DNA of 64,000 nt, taken from assembly GCA_002787775.1 (NCBI GenBank), contig PCUW01000067.1, positions 96,606-160,605 on the forward strand. Reading direction: 5' to 3'. A model generated the notes under the pieces. The model saw only the letters and a program-made list of their open reading frames with translations, was not told the origin of the DNA and ran no database searches. Positions 1-9,529 of this stretch are shown piece after piece (the first letter of the stretch is position 1; every line of letters starts with the position of its first letter). Origin of the DNA: Bdellovibrionales bacterium CG12_big_fil_rev_8_21_14_0_65_38_15. GTDB taxonomy: Bacteria > Bdellovibrionota > Bacteriovoracia > Bacteriovoracales > Bacteriovoracaceae. A program made the translations under genes and the position numbers.

Positions 1-254
1 CATAAATGGCCATTTTCATGGGAAAAAATATTTAGTCCGGGAAATTTCTCACTCAACCAGCCAGAAATAAAATAAATGGTTAATGGGAAACCATACATTT
101 CTGTGAATAGCGCTAAAATAAAAGCAGAAAATGCACCAAGCGATCTCCAGTCTGTCGCACTCTTTGGCTTTGTAAAACTAAAGGCAAAAATAATAAATAT
201 AGCAGAATTTAAAATAACTAAAGTCCAAAGACCATATCCTGATTCACCGTGCAT
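1..254 (-). CDS. Isoprenylcysteine methyltransferase-like membrane protein (partial, N-terminal part)
   Basis: The reading frame starts at 254 on the minus strand and leaves the window at base 1, so only the first 84 residues are visible. They begin [16 protein letters not shown] and contain two hydrophobic segments (about residues 8 to 25 and 40 to 60). This N-terminus resembles the isoprenylcysteine carboxyl methyltransferase-like family proteins that sit in bacterial copper and silver cassettes. The S-adenosylmethionine site would be beyond the window. It overlaps the DUF2933 gene by 11 bases and is the last visible gene of the copper operon. Its substrate is unknown. Confidence 0.6.
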   Translation of the reverse strand, partial: MHGESGYGLWTLVILNSAIFIIFAFSFTKPKSATDWRSLGAFSAFILALFTEMYGFPLTIYFISGWLSEKFPGLNIFSHENGHL

Positions 255-504
255 TATGTCCTCCATCTTTATTTTGATGCTCTTCATGAGAATGCCCACT
301 ATGTCCTTCATGATTGCCATGATTATGGCCATGTCCATGATGCATAAAAATGTGCATCAATGGACACAAGAGAAGAATTGCATATGGCAATATTCCCATA
401 GCATGCTCTAGGTGATAACTATACACCCAATAACCAACAGCTAGGAGGCAACCCCAAGTTAATGGATGTTTCCAAAAGGTGCTTCCTTCTATTTTATTAC
501 TCAT
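244..504 (-). CDS. DUF2933-like small membrane protein with His-rich tail
   Basis: An 86-residue protein with two hydrophobic segments (about 15 to 30 and 34 to 52) followed by a tail very rich in His ([20 protein letters not shown]). This matches the DUF2933 proteins found next to copper and silver ATPases. The tail could bind metal ions at the membrane surface; that role is inferred from composition. The gene lies 8 bases after the P-type ATPase stop and overlaps the following methyltransferase-like gene, so it is co-transcribed with both. Confidence 0.75.
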   Translation of the reverse strand: MSNKIEGSTFWKHPLTWGCLLAVGYWVYSYHLEHAMGILPYAILLLCPLMHIFMHHGHGHNHGNHEGHSGHSHEEHQNKDGGHNAR

Positions 505-512
505 AAAAACTC

Positions 513-2723
513 CTATATATTTACTTTTTTAAGTCTCAATGCGTTCCCGATGACAGAAACGGAGCTAAAGCTCATTGCTGCGGCTGCAATCATAGGACTT
601 AATAATAAGCCAAAAGCTGGATAGAGAACGCCTGCCGCAATAGGAACTCCTGCTGCATTATAGAAAAAGGCAAAGAAAAGGTTTTGTTTAATATTATTCA
701 TAGTTGCCCGAGAGATTCTTCTGGCCTTGGCAATCCCTGAAAGATCACCCTTAACTAAAGTGACTCCAGCACTTTCCATGGCCACATCAGTCCCAGTTCC
801 CATGGCAATACCAACATGAGCTTTAGCTAGAGCAGGAGCATCGTTAATCCCATCTCCGGCCATGGCCACCATATGACCTTCATTTTGAAATCTTGTCACG
901 ACTTCGACTTTATCCTGTGGAAGAACTTCGGCGATAACTTCATCAATACCAAGCTTTTTAGCTACTGCCATTGCAGTTGTTTTGCTATCTCCTGTAAGCA
1001 TGACAATCTTTACCCCCTCCTCATGCAGTTTTTTGATAGCATTAGGAGTGCTTTCTTTTATCGGATCAGCAACACCTATTAAACCAGCAAAGCTTCCATC
1101 AATTGCCACAAACATAACAGTTTGACCTTCGGCTCTGAAATTTTCAGCTTGTTCAAGGTAGTTTTTATAATCAATATTCAGATCGTTCATTAAAGCTTTA
1201 TTTCCAAGGGCCACGACTTTGCCTGAAATATTTCCTTTAACTCCCTTTCCTGTGACTGATTCAAAATCTTTAATTTCACTTAATGCGATTCCTTTTTCTT
1301 TAGCCCCATCAACTATTGCTTGAGCAAGAGGGTGTTCACTTCCTTGTTCAAGGCTAGCCACAAGGGATAAAAATTCATTTGAATCAGAGCTACCTGTTGG
1401 CTGAACCGTTACAAGCTTTGGCTTTCCAAGAGTTAGAGTTCCAGTCTTATCAACGACTAGAGTGTCAATTTTTCTCATGACTTCAATTGATTCGGCATCT
1501 CTAAAAAGAATACCTTGTAAAGCACCACGTCCTGTGGCCACCATGATTGACATTGGGGTTGCCAGTCCTAGAGCACACGGACAAGCAATAATAAGAACAG
1601 AGACAGCATTAATAATAGCAAATGAATAAGCTGGTTCTGGCCCCCAAACTGCCCAAATAATAAAAGTAATAATAGATATTGCAATTACAATTGGAACAAA
1701 TATTCCCGCGACAGTATCAGCAAGTTTTTGAATGGGAGCCTTACTTCTTTGAGCCTCAGCTACCATATGAATAATTCTTGAAAGTAATGTTTCTCCGCCA
1801 ACTTTCTCTGCTCGCATAACAAGTCCACCAGTACCATTTATTGTAGCACCGACAACTTTGTCTCCTTCTGACTTTGTAACGGGTATAGGCTCACCAGTTA
1901 TCATCGATTCATCAACGGAGCTTTTTCCTTCAAGTACAGTTCCATCCACGGGAACTTTCTCTCCGGGTCTTACTCTCAGTTTGTCACCAACTTGAACCTC
2001 ATCAAGAGGGACATCAACTTCCGATCCATCATCTTGAATTTTTCGAGCCGACTTAGCGGCAAGACCTAAGAGCTTTTTGATCGCTTCTCCTGTTTGGTTA
2101 CGGGCCTTGAGTTCTAAGACTTGGCCTAGAAGAATAAGAGTAACGATAACTCCTGCTGCTTCATAATAAACAGCAACGTGCCCGTCTGCATTTCTAAACG
2201 AAGGAGGAAAAATCCCCGGAAAAAGTGTTGCGACTAAACTATAAATAAAAGCGACACTCACTCCAAGGCCAATAAGCGTGAACATATTAAGGTTACGTGT
2301 CTTAATAGAATCTATCCCTCGAACAAAAAATGGCCACGCTGACCATAAGCAAACAGGTGTGGCCAATATCAATTCGCTCCAAAGTTTAAACTGTGGAGAC
2401 ATCAAGGAAGAAATTGGTTTGCCGGGCAAAAGATCACCCATTGAGATAATAAAAAGAGGTATTGTGAAAATAGATGCCGTTATAAACCTTCTTTTCATAT
2501 CATTTAATTCGGCAACATCTTCACTCTCAGCAATAAGTGGCTCAAGTGCCATACCACATTTGGGACAACTTCCTGGGCCGACTTGTCTGACTTCAGGATG
2601 CATCGGACAGGTATAAATGGCACTTGGATCAGCGGCTACCTTCGGTTTGTCGCCGTGGTGATGACCATGATGATGGTTATGTTCGTGATGACAACAACTT
2701 GGTTTTTCTGCTTCTTTATCCAT
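513..2723 (-). CDS. copA: Copper/silver-exporting P1B-type ATPase
   Basis: A 736-residue inner-membrane ATPase that pumps monovalent copper or silver out of the cytoplasm. The N-terminus has a His/Cys-rich stretch (residues 10 to 24) and a heavy-metal-binding motif CPMHPEVRQ with a second CPKC pair (39 to 57) in place of a classical ferredoxin-like HMA domain. The TGEP actuator loop is at 277 to 280, the CPC metal-site motif of transmembrane helix 6 at 381 to 383, and the phosphorylation motif DKTGT with the acceptor Asp at 425; the hinge motif [10 protein letters not shown] is present near the C-terminus. Length and layout fit CopF/SilP-type pumps. Silver versus copper preference cannot be told. 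It follows csoR by 17 bases. Confidence 0.93.
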   Translation of the reverse strand: MDKEAEKPSCCHHEHNHHHGHHHGDKPKVAADPSAIYTCPMHPEVRQVGPGSCPKCGMALEPLIAESEDVAELNDMKRRFITASIFTIPLFIISMGDLLPGKPISSLMSPQFKLWSELILATPVCLWSAWPFFVRGIDSIKTRNLNMFTLIGLGVSVAFIYSLVATLFPGIFPPSFRNADGHVAVYYEAAGVIVTLILLGQVLELKARNQTGEAIKKLLGLAAKSARKIQDDGSEVDVPLDEVQVGDKLRVRPGEKVPVDGTVLEGKSSVDESMITGEPIPVTKSEGDKVVGATINGTGGLVMRAEKVGGETLLSRIIHMVAEAQRSKAPIQKLADTVAGIFVPIVIAISIITFIIWAVWGPEPAYSFAIINAVSVLIIACPCALGLATPMSIMVATGRGALQGILFRDAESIEVMRKIDTLVVDKTGTLTLGKPKLVTVQPTGSSDSNEFLSLVASLEQGSEHPLAQAIVDGAKEKGIALSEIKDFESVTGKGVKGNISGKVVALGNKALMNDLNIDYKNYLEQAENFRAEGQTVMFVAIDGSFAGLIGVADPIKESTPNAIKKLHEEGVKIVMLTGDSKTTAMAVAKKLGIDEVIAEVLPQDKVEVVTRFQNEGHMVAMAGDGINDAPALAKAHVGIAMGTGTDVAMESAGVTLVKGDLSGIAKARRISRATMNNIKQNLFFAFFYNAAGVPIAAGVLYPAFGLLLSPMIAAAAMSFSSVSVIGNALRLKKVNI

Positions 2724-2740
2724 ATATTTTCTTCCTTTTA

Positions 2741-3037
2741 CTAAAGTCTTCCTTTTTTCACTTTCGTTACGATATCCATAACTTCATCAATCAATTCTTG
2801 AGTTCGATCTGAATCCTTACATTTAATTGAATCTTTTAAACATCCCTCCACATGAGATTTTAAAATTTTTAATTCAACCGTGTTAAGGGCCGATTGAACC
2901 GCTTTAAACTGATGAAGAATATCTATGCAGTAACGCTCTTCTTCGATCATTTTTATTATTCCACGAACTTGTCCCTCTATTTTCTTCATTTGAGGAATTT
3001 GTTTTAAATGGGAAGTTCCCTTATGCATTGTTTCCAT
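2741..3037 (-). CDS. csoR: CsoR/RcnR-family metal-sensing repressor
   Basis: A 98-residue all-helical repressor of the CsoR family. The copper-binding triad of CsoR is visible as Cys37 (YCIDI), His62 and Cys66 (SHVEGC), which matches the Cys-His-Cys set of copper sensors better than the nickel/cobalt RcnR set. In this family copper binding releases the protein from DNA. It lies directly upstream of the P-type ATPase, and a CsoR-like box lies at 3943 to 3966 ahead of the first gene of the cassette, so it probably represses the whole group. An internal Met at residue 4 is an alternative start. Confidence 0.9.
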   Translation of the reverse strand: METMHKGTSHLKQIPQMKKIEGQVRGIIKMIEEERYCIDILHQFKAVQSALNTVELKILKSHVEGCLKDSIKCKDSDRTQELIDEVMDIVTKVKKGRL

Positions 3038-3111
3038 CCTGCATTAAAATTTTATCACTATGAATTCAATCCAATGATATGAATCCATTTGTTTAAATTT
3101 ATTTTCCGTTA

Positions 3112-3450
3112 CTACCTTTGTCTTTGAACCAACGTTCCCTCACTTAATTTAAAACTACCATCAGTTGTTACTTCAGAATAATGACTGTTTATGAGCTTCG
3201 TTATCGTACCAGTTCCAAGAATTTCCATCTTACACTCTCTCACATCACCACCTCCTTCACGACCTCCAGTAAAACCGGAGCAGTGGTTGGAGTAAAAATC
3301 AATCTTATCGCCAACCTTAACATCATTCTCACCAAGGCAAACATGAGCAGTCTTGTTGTCAGTTTTCATTGCCACTGTTCCACGCATGAAGTTGTGAGCA
3401 CAGCTTGCCAGTATTAATGTAAATGTCGTTGCCATTAAAATCGTCTTCAT
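3112..3450 (-). CDS. Small lipoprotein of the copper cassette
   Basis: A 112-residue protein with a lipoprotein signal peptide (hydrophobic 4 to 15, lipobox LASC with Cys17). The mature part has several further Cys, including CLG near 38, an NHC near 57 and REC near 72, and a Gly-rich stretch around 60 to 70. I do not recognise a family. Its place between the Met/His-rich protein and csoR, on the same strand, suggests a role in periplasmic metal handling. The 74 bases between it and csoR show no clear terminator, so it is likely part of one transcript. Confidence 0.6.
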   Translation of the reverse strand: MKTILMATTFTLILASCAHNFMRGTVAMKTDNKTAHVCLGENDVKVGDKIDFYSNHCSGFTGGREGGGDVRECKMEILGTGTITKLINSHYSEVTTDGSFKLSEGTLVQRQR

Positions 3451-3467
3451 ATCAATTCTCCTTATTT

Positions 3468-3905
3468 TTAATGATGGGCACTATGATCTTGTTTTTTTCC
3501 TTTCTTCTTCATTTTCATATCAGACATATTCCCCATACACATACCCATATTTTCACCCATCATGTTATGCATCTTTCCCATCATGCCTTCCATATCTTTC
3601 ATCATTCCCATTCCTTCTTTATCTTTCATCATTCCTTGCATATGCCCCATCATATTTTTCATCATTCCCATATGAGACTTCATTTGCTCCATATGTTGGG
3701 CCATTAATTTTTGTTTCTTTTTCGGGTCTTTAGTTTTCTGCATTTCTTCCATAGTTTTCATCATTGATGACATATGACTGGACATATTCTTCATCATCGA
3801 ATTCTGAGATGATTTAACTCCATGATCATGGCCACCCTCCGCCAATACATTAAATGAAAGAGCTAGAATTACAGCAGCAGTAAAAGTTTTTAGAATTTTG
3901 AACAT
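3468..3905 (-). CDS. Met/His-rich periplasmic protein, probable copper chelator
   Basis: A 145-residue secreted protein with a signal peptide (residues 1 to 22, cleavage near VLAEG). About 35 of the 145 residues are Met, in repeats such as KNMMGHMQGMMKD, along with His near both ends (GGHDHG and HSAHH). Methionine clusters bind Cu(I), as in the periplasmic parts of CopK, CusF or PcoE-like proteins. That supports a copper-buffering role but is inferred from composition, since no named domain is visible. It is the first gene after the CsoR-like box and so probably the most strongly induced gene of the cassette. Confidence 0.7.
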   Translation of the reverse strand: MFKILKTFTAAVILALSFNVLAEGGHDHGVKSSQNSMMKNMSSHMSSMMKTMEEMQKTKDPKKKQKLMAQHMEQMKSHMGMMKNMMGHMQGMMKDKEGMGMMKDMEGMMGKMHNMMGENMGMCMGNMSDMKMKKKGKKQDHSAHH

Positions 3906-3940
3906 TTATTTCCCCTTGTTATTCATATGTATATTAATTT

Positions 3941-3966
3941 TTTACCATCCCCCCCCTAGGGTATAG
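3941..3966 (-). promoter_or_regulatory. CsoR-like operator of the copper operon
   Basis: Read on the minus strand the bases give ATACCCTAGGGGGGGGATGGTA. The pattern of TACCC, a short centre and a G-run followed by TATGGTA or ATGGTA is that of known CsoR boxes upstream of copZA-type operons. It lies about 40 bases ahead of the first gene of the cassette (start 3905). A csoR gene is in the same operon. The boundaries are approximate. Confidence 0.6.
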
Positions 3967-4017
3967 TATGATATATATCATAATTTAAAGTGACAAGATT
4001 AAGAAATTTCATTTAAT

Positions 4018-4031
4018 CGGGCCCTAGCCCG
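4018..4031. repeat. Short GC-rich inverted repeat
   Basis: CGGGC and GCCCG flank a four-base CCTA loop. It stands out in an AT-rich 533-base gap (3906 to 4438) between the copper operon and the signalling operon. No T-run follows on either strand, so it is not a clear terminator. From 4032 to 4180 the gap shows only AT-rich sequence with no gene. Confidence 0.4.
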
Positions 4032-4180
4032 GCATGTCGTTGCATTGTGTCTACAAGCAAAATTAACCTAAAGGCAGTAGGTGCTTAATTAAAGCAATCC
4101 TAATGCCACCTTTTCTTAACTAAGAATCCAAGTTAAATTTAAGTAAGTTAAGAAAAATTGATTTTCAGTTTTTAAGAAAA

Positions 4181-4236
4181 AATATCGCATAAAATATCTC
4201 ACGCGATATTTTTAAATATAGCACTCATGCGATATT
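4181..4236 (+). promoter_or_regulatory. Three 9-base sites upstream of a sigma-54 promoter (putative activator sites)
   Basis: AATATCGCA occurs at 4181 to 4189; its complement form occurs as CGCGATATT at 4202 to 4210 and TGCGATATT at 4228 to 4236. Centres are about 21 and 26 bases apart. The same 9-mer set recurs at 12590 to 12642 ahead of the second sigma-54 promoter. Sites about 150 to 200 bases upstream of a -24/-12 promoter are where NtrC-type activators bind, and such an activator is encoded at 7356 to 8738. The link to that protein is inference. Confidence 0.6.
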
Positions 4237-4381
4237 TATTTCTCAAATTTGGGACTGGCCGCTTAACAAAACAGTATCGTTTTGACCTTACGAGTATCAA
4301 AATCCTGAAATTATTACAGAGATAATTGTCTATCCACCTAAATAACGCTTGTATAACCTGCCGAGTCATGTCTTTAGACAT

Positions 4382-4397
4382 TGGCACGACCTTTGCC
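4382..4397 (+). promoter_or_regulatory. Sigma-54 (RpoN) promoter of the signalling operon
   Basis: TGGCAC-N5-TTGC: the -24 GG (4383 to 4384) and -12 GC (4395 to 4396) are separated by exactly ten bases, a full match to the sigma-54 consensus. It stands 42 bases ahead of the TTG start of the peptide-binding protein gene, in a non-coding region. A sigma-54 activator is encoded two genes downstream, so the operon is probably self-activating. Confidence 0.8.
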
Positions 4398-4438
4398 TAT
4401 GGAATGTGCAGAACCTTTTAATCCACGAGGGGGATTAG

Positions 4439-5980
4439 TTGAAAAAGATTGTTCTTGGAACAACATTCACAGCACTAATTTTGATTGGAGGAACTTACCA
4501 CCTTCAAAAGAAGTCGAACACCAAGCATGTAGAAATTCCCTACATCAAGGCGGTGTATTCCAAGCCAGTTACTTACGATCCTGCGCAAATGAATGACGGT
4601 GCTTCACTTATTTTTTCTGAATTGGTGTATGAAGGACTCTTACGTTTTACTGAGAACTACAGCATCCAAGCAGGAATTGCTGAATCTTGGGAAACGAGTG
4701 ATGACGGCAAAACGATAACCTTCAATATAAATCCCAAGGCAAGGTTTCATAGTGGAGAGAAAATAACTGCTGATGACGTACAAATCTCCTTAAGTAGAAT
4801 GCTTGCACCTGAAAGCAAGGTCTTTAAATATTACGATATGATCAAGGGTGCAGATGAATACCACTCAGGAAAATCAAAAGTATTAGAGGGAATAAAAATA
4901 ATTGGTACTAATATAGTTAAAATCGAACTTAAAAGTCCTTTTCCTCCAATTCTATATGTGCTTGCTGGCGGTACTGCAAAAATACTTCCAGCAAATCAAA
5001 TAAATCAGAAAGACTTTTTCAAAACCCCCATTGGATCGGGGCCATTCAAAATGATATCTGAAAATAAGCATGACATTATTTTAAAGAGGTTTGAAAACTA
5101 TCATGGAGAGACTCCTAGATTAAAAACTCTCATTCTTAGGGCGGTTGACCAAGATACTGCAATGAAAGAAGCAAAATCTGGAAAGCTTCATGATTTATCA
5201 AGTTGGCCTCTTAGTGGTATGGAGGATGTATTTAAACAAGGGCAAGATATTAGCACAGTTGTTGCTGATACATGGATTATAGGGTTCAATTCCAGAATTC
5301 CACCTCTTGATGACCTCAAAGTAAGAAAGGCACTTCAAGCCAGTATAGATAACGAAAAGTTTAGGAAAAAATTCTATCCGAGTGCTGCACCAGCTTTTGG
5401 TTATGTTCCTCAAGGATTTCCGGGCCATGTACAAAAAAAGAACATGTCTACTAAGAACGTGGCTATCCCCCCTCATTCACTAATTAAAATTACCATTCCT
5501 TTTGGGCTTGAAAAAAGTGAAGAAATAGCAAATTTTTTTGAAAAAGAGTTGAAAAGCAAAGGTTGGAATATAAAGACGGAAATTATGGAATGGTCAGAAA
5601 TGATGAAAAGATATGAAGACAAATCTCTTCAGGCATTTCTTGTTTCGATGATAGTTGATTATCCCGACACAGAATTTCTTTTGAACAATTTTGCTTCTAG
5701 TAATCCTGACAACTATAGCGGAATTAGCGATTCATTGATTGATAACCTTCTTATCAAGGCAAGAGGACTGAATGACCGTTTAAAGCGTTATAAAGTCTAT
5801 GAACAACTCGCAAAAAGAGTAAACGATCTTTCATTGTCTGCGAACCTGTTCCACTCAAGACCTCATTACTGGATTCATAATTGTATTAGAAATTTCCAAC
5901 CAAACTTATTGGCAGTTGCTTATATTGACTATAGAAAAGTTGAATTCGATTCAAAATGTATGTTTGGAGGTGAAAAGTGA
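4439..5980 (+). CDS. OppA/DppA-like extracellular solute (peptide) binding protein
   Basis: A 513-residue family 5 solute-binding protein, the class that binds oligopeptides outside the inner membrane. The N-terminal lobe has the typical run VYEGLLRF, then AESWETSDDGKTITF, then FHSGEKITADDV (about 55 to 110). The N-terminus is hydrophobic (5 to 21) but has no lipobox Cys, so the protein is either cleaved or anchored by this segment. The start is TTG with a good GAGGGG ribosome site six bases upstream. No permease or ATPase genes follow. Instead a histidine kinase begins at the stop codon, so it probably acts as a ligand receptor for signalling and not as a transporter subunit. Ligand unknown. 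Confidence 0.85.
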   Translation: MKKIVLGTTFTALILIGGTYHLQKKSNTKHVEIPYIKAVYSKPVTYDPAQMNDGASLIFSELVYEGLLRFTENYSIQAGIAESWETSDDGKTITFNINPKARFHSGEKITADDVQISLSRMLAPESKVFKYYDMIKGADEYHSGKSKVLEGIKIIGTNIVKIELKSPFPPILYVLAGGTAKILPANQINQKDFFKTPIGSGPFKMISENKHDIILKRFENYHGETPRLKTLILRAVDQDTAMKEAKSGKLHDLSSWPLSGMEDVFKQGQDISTVVADTWIIGFNSRIPPLDDLKVRKALQASIDNEKFRKKFYPSAAPAFGYVPQGFPGHVQKKNMSTKNVAIPPHSLIKITIPFGLEKSEEIANFFEKELKSKGWNIKTEIMEWSEMMKRYEDKSLQAFLVSMIVDYPDTEFLLNNFASSNPDNYSGISDSLIDNLLIKARGLNDRLKRYKVYEQLAKRVNDLSLSANLFHSRPHYWIHNCIRNFQPNLLAVAYIDYRKVEFDSKCMFGGEK

Positions 5981-7353
5981 TGAAAAGAACTTTAACCTTC
6001 AAAGAATATTTGTCCAAGAAAATGTTACCATACAAGATTGCATTTCCAGTGTCTTTATCATTAATGACAGCATTATTTGCAGCTTATGCAATCCTTGTTT
6101 TTTATTCTGAAAATGATAGATCATTCGTGAAGGCGATCTCACCACATATTTCAACCTTGGTTGAAACTCAGGATGGCCCAGAACTTCAAAGGTTTATCAA
6201 TTCAGTAGCTGATGAGAAAAACGTCATCATTTACATTGAAAAAAATGATGAGGTCATTGCTTCCAGCTCGGATAATACTTTGATCGGAAAACCTTATCAT
6301 GTCGAAGGGATAAAGGTCATAGGAATTGATAGCGATCTTTCTATGACCTACTTGATTTCTAAAACTGGAATAAAACGAGAAGGTGGCCCTTCATCTTCAA
6401 AAGGGTCAATCTATTTATTAAATCCAATCCTAGATTTATTCTCGATGGTCTTAGCTGTAGCGATTATCGTTTTTATACTCAGTTTTATATTACTAAATAT
6501 TTTGGCCACAAAAATAATCTCTGTAGCCCAGAAGTCGATTGAACCTATAAAAGACCTTGAAAATAGTATTTATGAATTAAAAAAATTCGGAGAAGTAAAT
6601 CTAAACGGGTATTTACGAATTGAAGAACTCGAAAATATTTATAATGCAATTTTAACAACAAACTCACAGCTTAAATTAAGCAATAATAAATTAGCAGAAG
6701 CAAAAGGAAAAGAGCTAGCAGTAGAGGCATATAAAAAACTAATCCATGACCTCCACACTCCTGTTGCGGCGTTAAAACAAATGATAAAAATTATTAACAA
6801 AGACGGTATATCTGAGGACAAAAAGGACTTTGCTAAATATAGAGTTGCTGAAATTGCTGAGCAAATTCTTTTCCAAGTAAAGGCATCAAAAGGTAATTTA
6901 AAAGTTGAAATCAACCCAACTGATCAAGATATTACTGATTCTGTTAAGAAAGCAACTGGCCAAGCACAAATGGCGATGGCCGATTATGAGAATATAGAAA
7001 TAATAGAAACGTATGATGCAAATTCAACAAGCTTCGCTCATGACAATATGATGTTAGGACGGGCAGTAAGCAACCTCGTTGTAAATGCAATAGAGGCAAG
7101 TAAAAATGTTGTTGAAGTTGCAGTCAAAAACTTTGAAAAGGAAATTTCCATTTCTGTATCAGATGACGGTGAAGGCATTCAAGAAGAAATGGTTTCACTC
7201 TTTTTACAAGGAAGAGGAAAATCAAAGAAGAAAAATGGCTTAGGTATCGGATTATCAAGCGCAAATCACATCATAAGACTTCATGGTGGAAAAATCATCT
7301 ATAGAAAATCTCATTTAGGTGGTGCTTGTTTTGACATTAGGCTACAGGGGTAA
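5980..7353 (+). CDS. Membrane sensor histidine kinase
   Basis: A 457-residue two-component sensor. Transmembrane helices at about 20 to 42 and 150 to 175 bracket a periplasmic domain of roughly 105 residues. A linker and a dimerisation domain follow with the phospho-acceptor HDLHTP (His near 256), then the catalytic domain with N box NAIEASKN, G1 DDGEGI and G2 GLGIGLSSA. The ATG at 5980 is preferred over a GTG one codon earlier because GGAGGTGA lies seven bases upstream. It overlaps the stop of the binding-protein gene by one base and is followed two bases later by its response regulator. The periplasmic domain may be read by the binding protein; that is inference from context. Confidence 0.9.
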   Translation: MKRTLTFKEYLSKKMLPYKIAFPVSLSLMTALFAAYAILVFYSENDRSFVKAISPHISTLVETQDGPELQRFINSVADEKNVIIYIEKNDEVIASSSDNTLIGKPYHVEGIKVIGIDSDLSMTYLISKTGIKREGGPSSSKGSIYLLNPILDLFSMVLAVAIIVFILSFILLNILATKIISVAQKSIEPIKDLENSIYELKKFGEVNLNGYLRIEELENIYNAILTTNSQLKLSNNKLAEAKGKELAVEAYKKLIHDLHTPVAALKQMIKIINKDGISEDKKDFAKYRVAEIAEQILFQVKASKGNLKVEINPTDQDITDSVKKATGQAQMAMADYENIEIIETYDANSTSFAHDNMMLGRAVSNLVVNAIEASKNVVEVAVKNFEKEISISVSDDGEGIQEEMVSLFLQGRGKSKKKNGLGIGLSSANHIIRLHGGKIIYRKSHLGGACFDIRLQG

Positions 7354-7355
7354 TT

Positions 7356-8738
7356 ATGGAAAAAGAACTAGTATTATTAGTTGATGATGATAGAGGCATA
7401 TTAGAAAGTAGTGAAATTCTACTCTCTGATGAGTTTAATATCTATACTGCATCGAGTGTGCTTGAAGCCAAAGAAAGTCTGAAAGCAAATAACATTCAAC
7501 TCGCTGTTATTGATCTTAACTTTGAGGGGCATGAACAAGATGGACTATCTCTTATAGACTACATGATAAAAGAACATCATCAGATCCCATTTATTGTTTT
7601 AAGTGGCGACAAAGAAACAAAAAGAGTTGTCGAGGCAATGAAAAGGCCTCTGGTTGAGTTTGTAACAAAAGATGGAGACCATGATGACATCCTCAGGCTT
7701 GCAATTAGAAAAGGTATTCTAAAGAAAAAGGAACTAGAAAGACAAAAAAGCAGAAGCTTTGACTTCAAAACCAAATCAAAAGAAATTAAAAAGATTTTCA
7801 GAAGCATTGATAAACTTCTTCAGAGTAATAGCAATGCATCCATTCTAATAAATGGCGAATCTGGAACAGGAAAGGAATATATGGCGAAGTATATTTCTAA
7901 TTTTCTTGGGAAACGCCTTGTTGCAGCTAATATGGCCAGTATTCCAAAAGAGACTGCTGAGTCTGAATTATTTGGTCATATTAAAGGAGCCTTTACAGGT
8001 GCGACTTCTAATAAGATCGGATTGCTTGAACAGGCTCATAATGGAGTATTCTTTCTTGATGAAATTGGTGACTGCTCACCTGAAATACAAGCAAAACTTC
8101 TTAGAGCTATTCAAGAAAAAGAAATAATGCCAGTTGGGTCTACTGTACCTAAAAAAGTAAATCTTAGATTTATAGCGGCAACACATCATGACTTAGATAA
8201 ACTCGTGGAGGAAGGAAAATTTCGACTCGATCTACAGCAGAGATTGAATACTTTTATCTTCAAACTTCCTGCTCTAAGAAATAGGCCCGAAGACATAGAT
8301 TATTATGCGACCATGTTTATTAATGAACTTGCTGATGGCGAATACTATAATGTTGTACCTTCAGCATATAGTGCTTTAAAAGAATATCACTGGCCGGGGA
8401 ATGTCAGAGAGTTAAGAAATGTCATTGAACGTGCCCTTGTATATACAGACAGAAGAACAATTGATGATGTCATAATATATAAGGCCTTAAACATTTCAGC
8501 TCCTAAAATGGTTGAAGACATAAAACCTAAATTTGACTATGAGAAGCTTAAGGAAGCTGAAATTAAATCGAGTATTATTGATGCTTTGAACACTGTCAAA
8601 GGAAACAAAGTGGAAGGTGCAAAAGTATTAGGTGTTCACATCTCTACTCTTCACCGATGGATTAAGAAATATGACCTCGAAGATTTGATTCCACATATTA
8701 GCAGAGGAAGACCATCTGCTAATCAGGTAGGTATATAA
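7356..8738 (+). CDS. NtrC-type sigma-54-dependent response regulator
   Basis: A 460-residue activator with all three expected domains. The receiver carries acidic residues at 10 to 12, the phospho-acceptor Asp53, Ser83 and Lys105. The AAA+ domain has Walker A GESGTGKE (167 to 174), the sigma-54 contact loop GAFTGA (211 to 216) and Walker B VFFLDE (231 to 236). The C-terminus has a Fis-type helix-turn-helix (GAKVLGVHISTLHRWIKK). Every residue needed to remodel sigma-54 holoenzyme appears intact. Two good -24/-12 promoters in the element, one before its own operon and one before the conjugation operon, are likely targets. It overlaps the next gene by one base. Confidence 0.93.
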   Translation: MEKELVLLVDDDRGILESSEILLSDEFNIYTASSVLEAKESLKANNIQLAVIDLNFEGHEQDGLSLIDYMIKEHHQIPFIVLSGDKETKRVVEAMKRPLVEFVTKDGDHDDILRLAIRKGILKKKELERQKSRSFDFKTKSKEIKKIFRSIDKLLQSNSNASILINGESGTGKEYMAKYISNFLGKRLVAANMASIPKETAESELFGHIKGAFTGATSNKIGLLEQAHNGVFFLDEIGDCSPEIQAKLLRAIQEKEIMPVGSTVPKKVNLRFIAATHHDLDKLVEEGKFRLDLQQRLNTFIFKLPALRNRPEDIDYYATMFINELADGEYYNVVPSAYSALKEYHWPGNVRELRNVIERALVYTDRRTIDDVIIYKALNISAPKMVEDIKPKFDYEKLKEAEIKSSIIDALNTVKGNKVEGAKVLGVHISTLHRWIKKYDLEDLIPHISRGRPSANQVGI

Positions 8739-9529
8739 TGAAAATCCAATACATAGAGAATAAAAATTCTAACCTTAACTTGGTTTTTGTTTCTGGCGGG
8801 CCGGGGCTTAGCTCATTATCATTCAAACCATTAGTAAATCTGAGTGACAATTTCAACTTACACTTTTTAGACGCTATGGGAACTACTTCTGAGTTGAAAA
8901 CAGAGCCGAACTATTCAAACCTGTTAGAAGAGATCGAAGACTACATTTCAAATATTTCAAATGTCGTTCTCTGTGGTCATTCCTTTGGAGGGATTCAAGC
9001 GATAGACATTACAAGTAAGATCAATACCAATATTATTGGCTTAATTGTCATCGGCTCACCAGTTACGGAAAATGCATTCAAAATATTAAATCAAAACTTT
9101 GATATTGAGTTATCACAGGCACATATTGATATTTCAAAAAAGCTAGAAGACTCGCCTACAAATGAAATTTATAAAGAATGGTTTTTTGTTTATAGAGATT
9201 TTTATTTCAACCCTAAGACTTCAATTAACAGTATTAAGGTAATCACTGATGATACTGTTTGTGTAAAAAGCTACAGCAACGCTATTGCAGAAAGTGCGAC
9301 AAAAGAAGAATGTCTACAATCTCTAAAGAATTTAAACATTCCAAAACTATTTATAACTGGTGAACTTGATCGAGTAATGCCGCCCTCTTCTGCAAAACAT
9401 GAGGCTGACATTGGTGGATTTGATCTAGCAGTTATAAATGATGCAGGACATTTCGTTCATTATGAACATCCAAATGAAACTATCGAATTAATAAACAATT
9501 TTCTATCTAAGATGGGAGGAAAAAAATGA
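8738..9529 (+). CDS. Alpha/beta hydrolase, proline iminopeptidase (S33)-like
   Basis: A 263-residue cytoplasmic alpha/beta hydrolase. The GGPG oxyanion motif (20 to 23) and nucleophile elbow GHSFGG with Ser82 are the marks of peptidase family S33. The acid is probably the Asp of GELDRV and the base the His of AGHFVHYEHP near the C-terminus. S33 enzymes remove N-terminal residues from short peptides, although many relatives hydrolyse esters or lactones. It overlaps the regulator gene by one base and the next gene by four. In an operon with a peptide receptor it could process or destroy the signal; that is inference. Confidence 0.8.
   Translation: MKIQYIENKNSNLNLVFVSGGPGLSSLSFKPLVNLSDNFNLHFLDAMGTTSELKTEPNYSNLLEEIEDYISNISNVVLCGHSFGGIQAIDITSKINTNIIGLIVIGSPVTENAFKILNQNFDIELSQAHIDISKKLEDSPTNEIYKEWFFVYRDFYFNPKTSINSIKVITDDTVCVKSYSNAIAESATKEECLQSLKNLNIPKLFITGELDRVMPPSSAKHEADIGGFDLAVINDAGHFVHYEHPNETIELINNFLSKMGGKK

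Noticed and set aside
2616..2634. TGGCAC in the plus strand of the ATPase gene as a sigma-54 promoter
   Set aside because: GG to GC spacing is wrong and it lies inside a coding region on the opposite strand.
3423..3707. Plus-strand His/Phe-rich frame opposite the Met-rich gene
   Set aside because: It is the complement of Met codons (CAT read on the other strand) and has no ribosome site; the minus-strand protein has a signal peptide and operon context.
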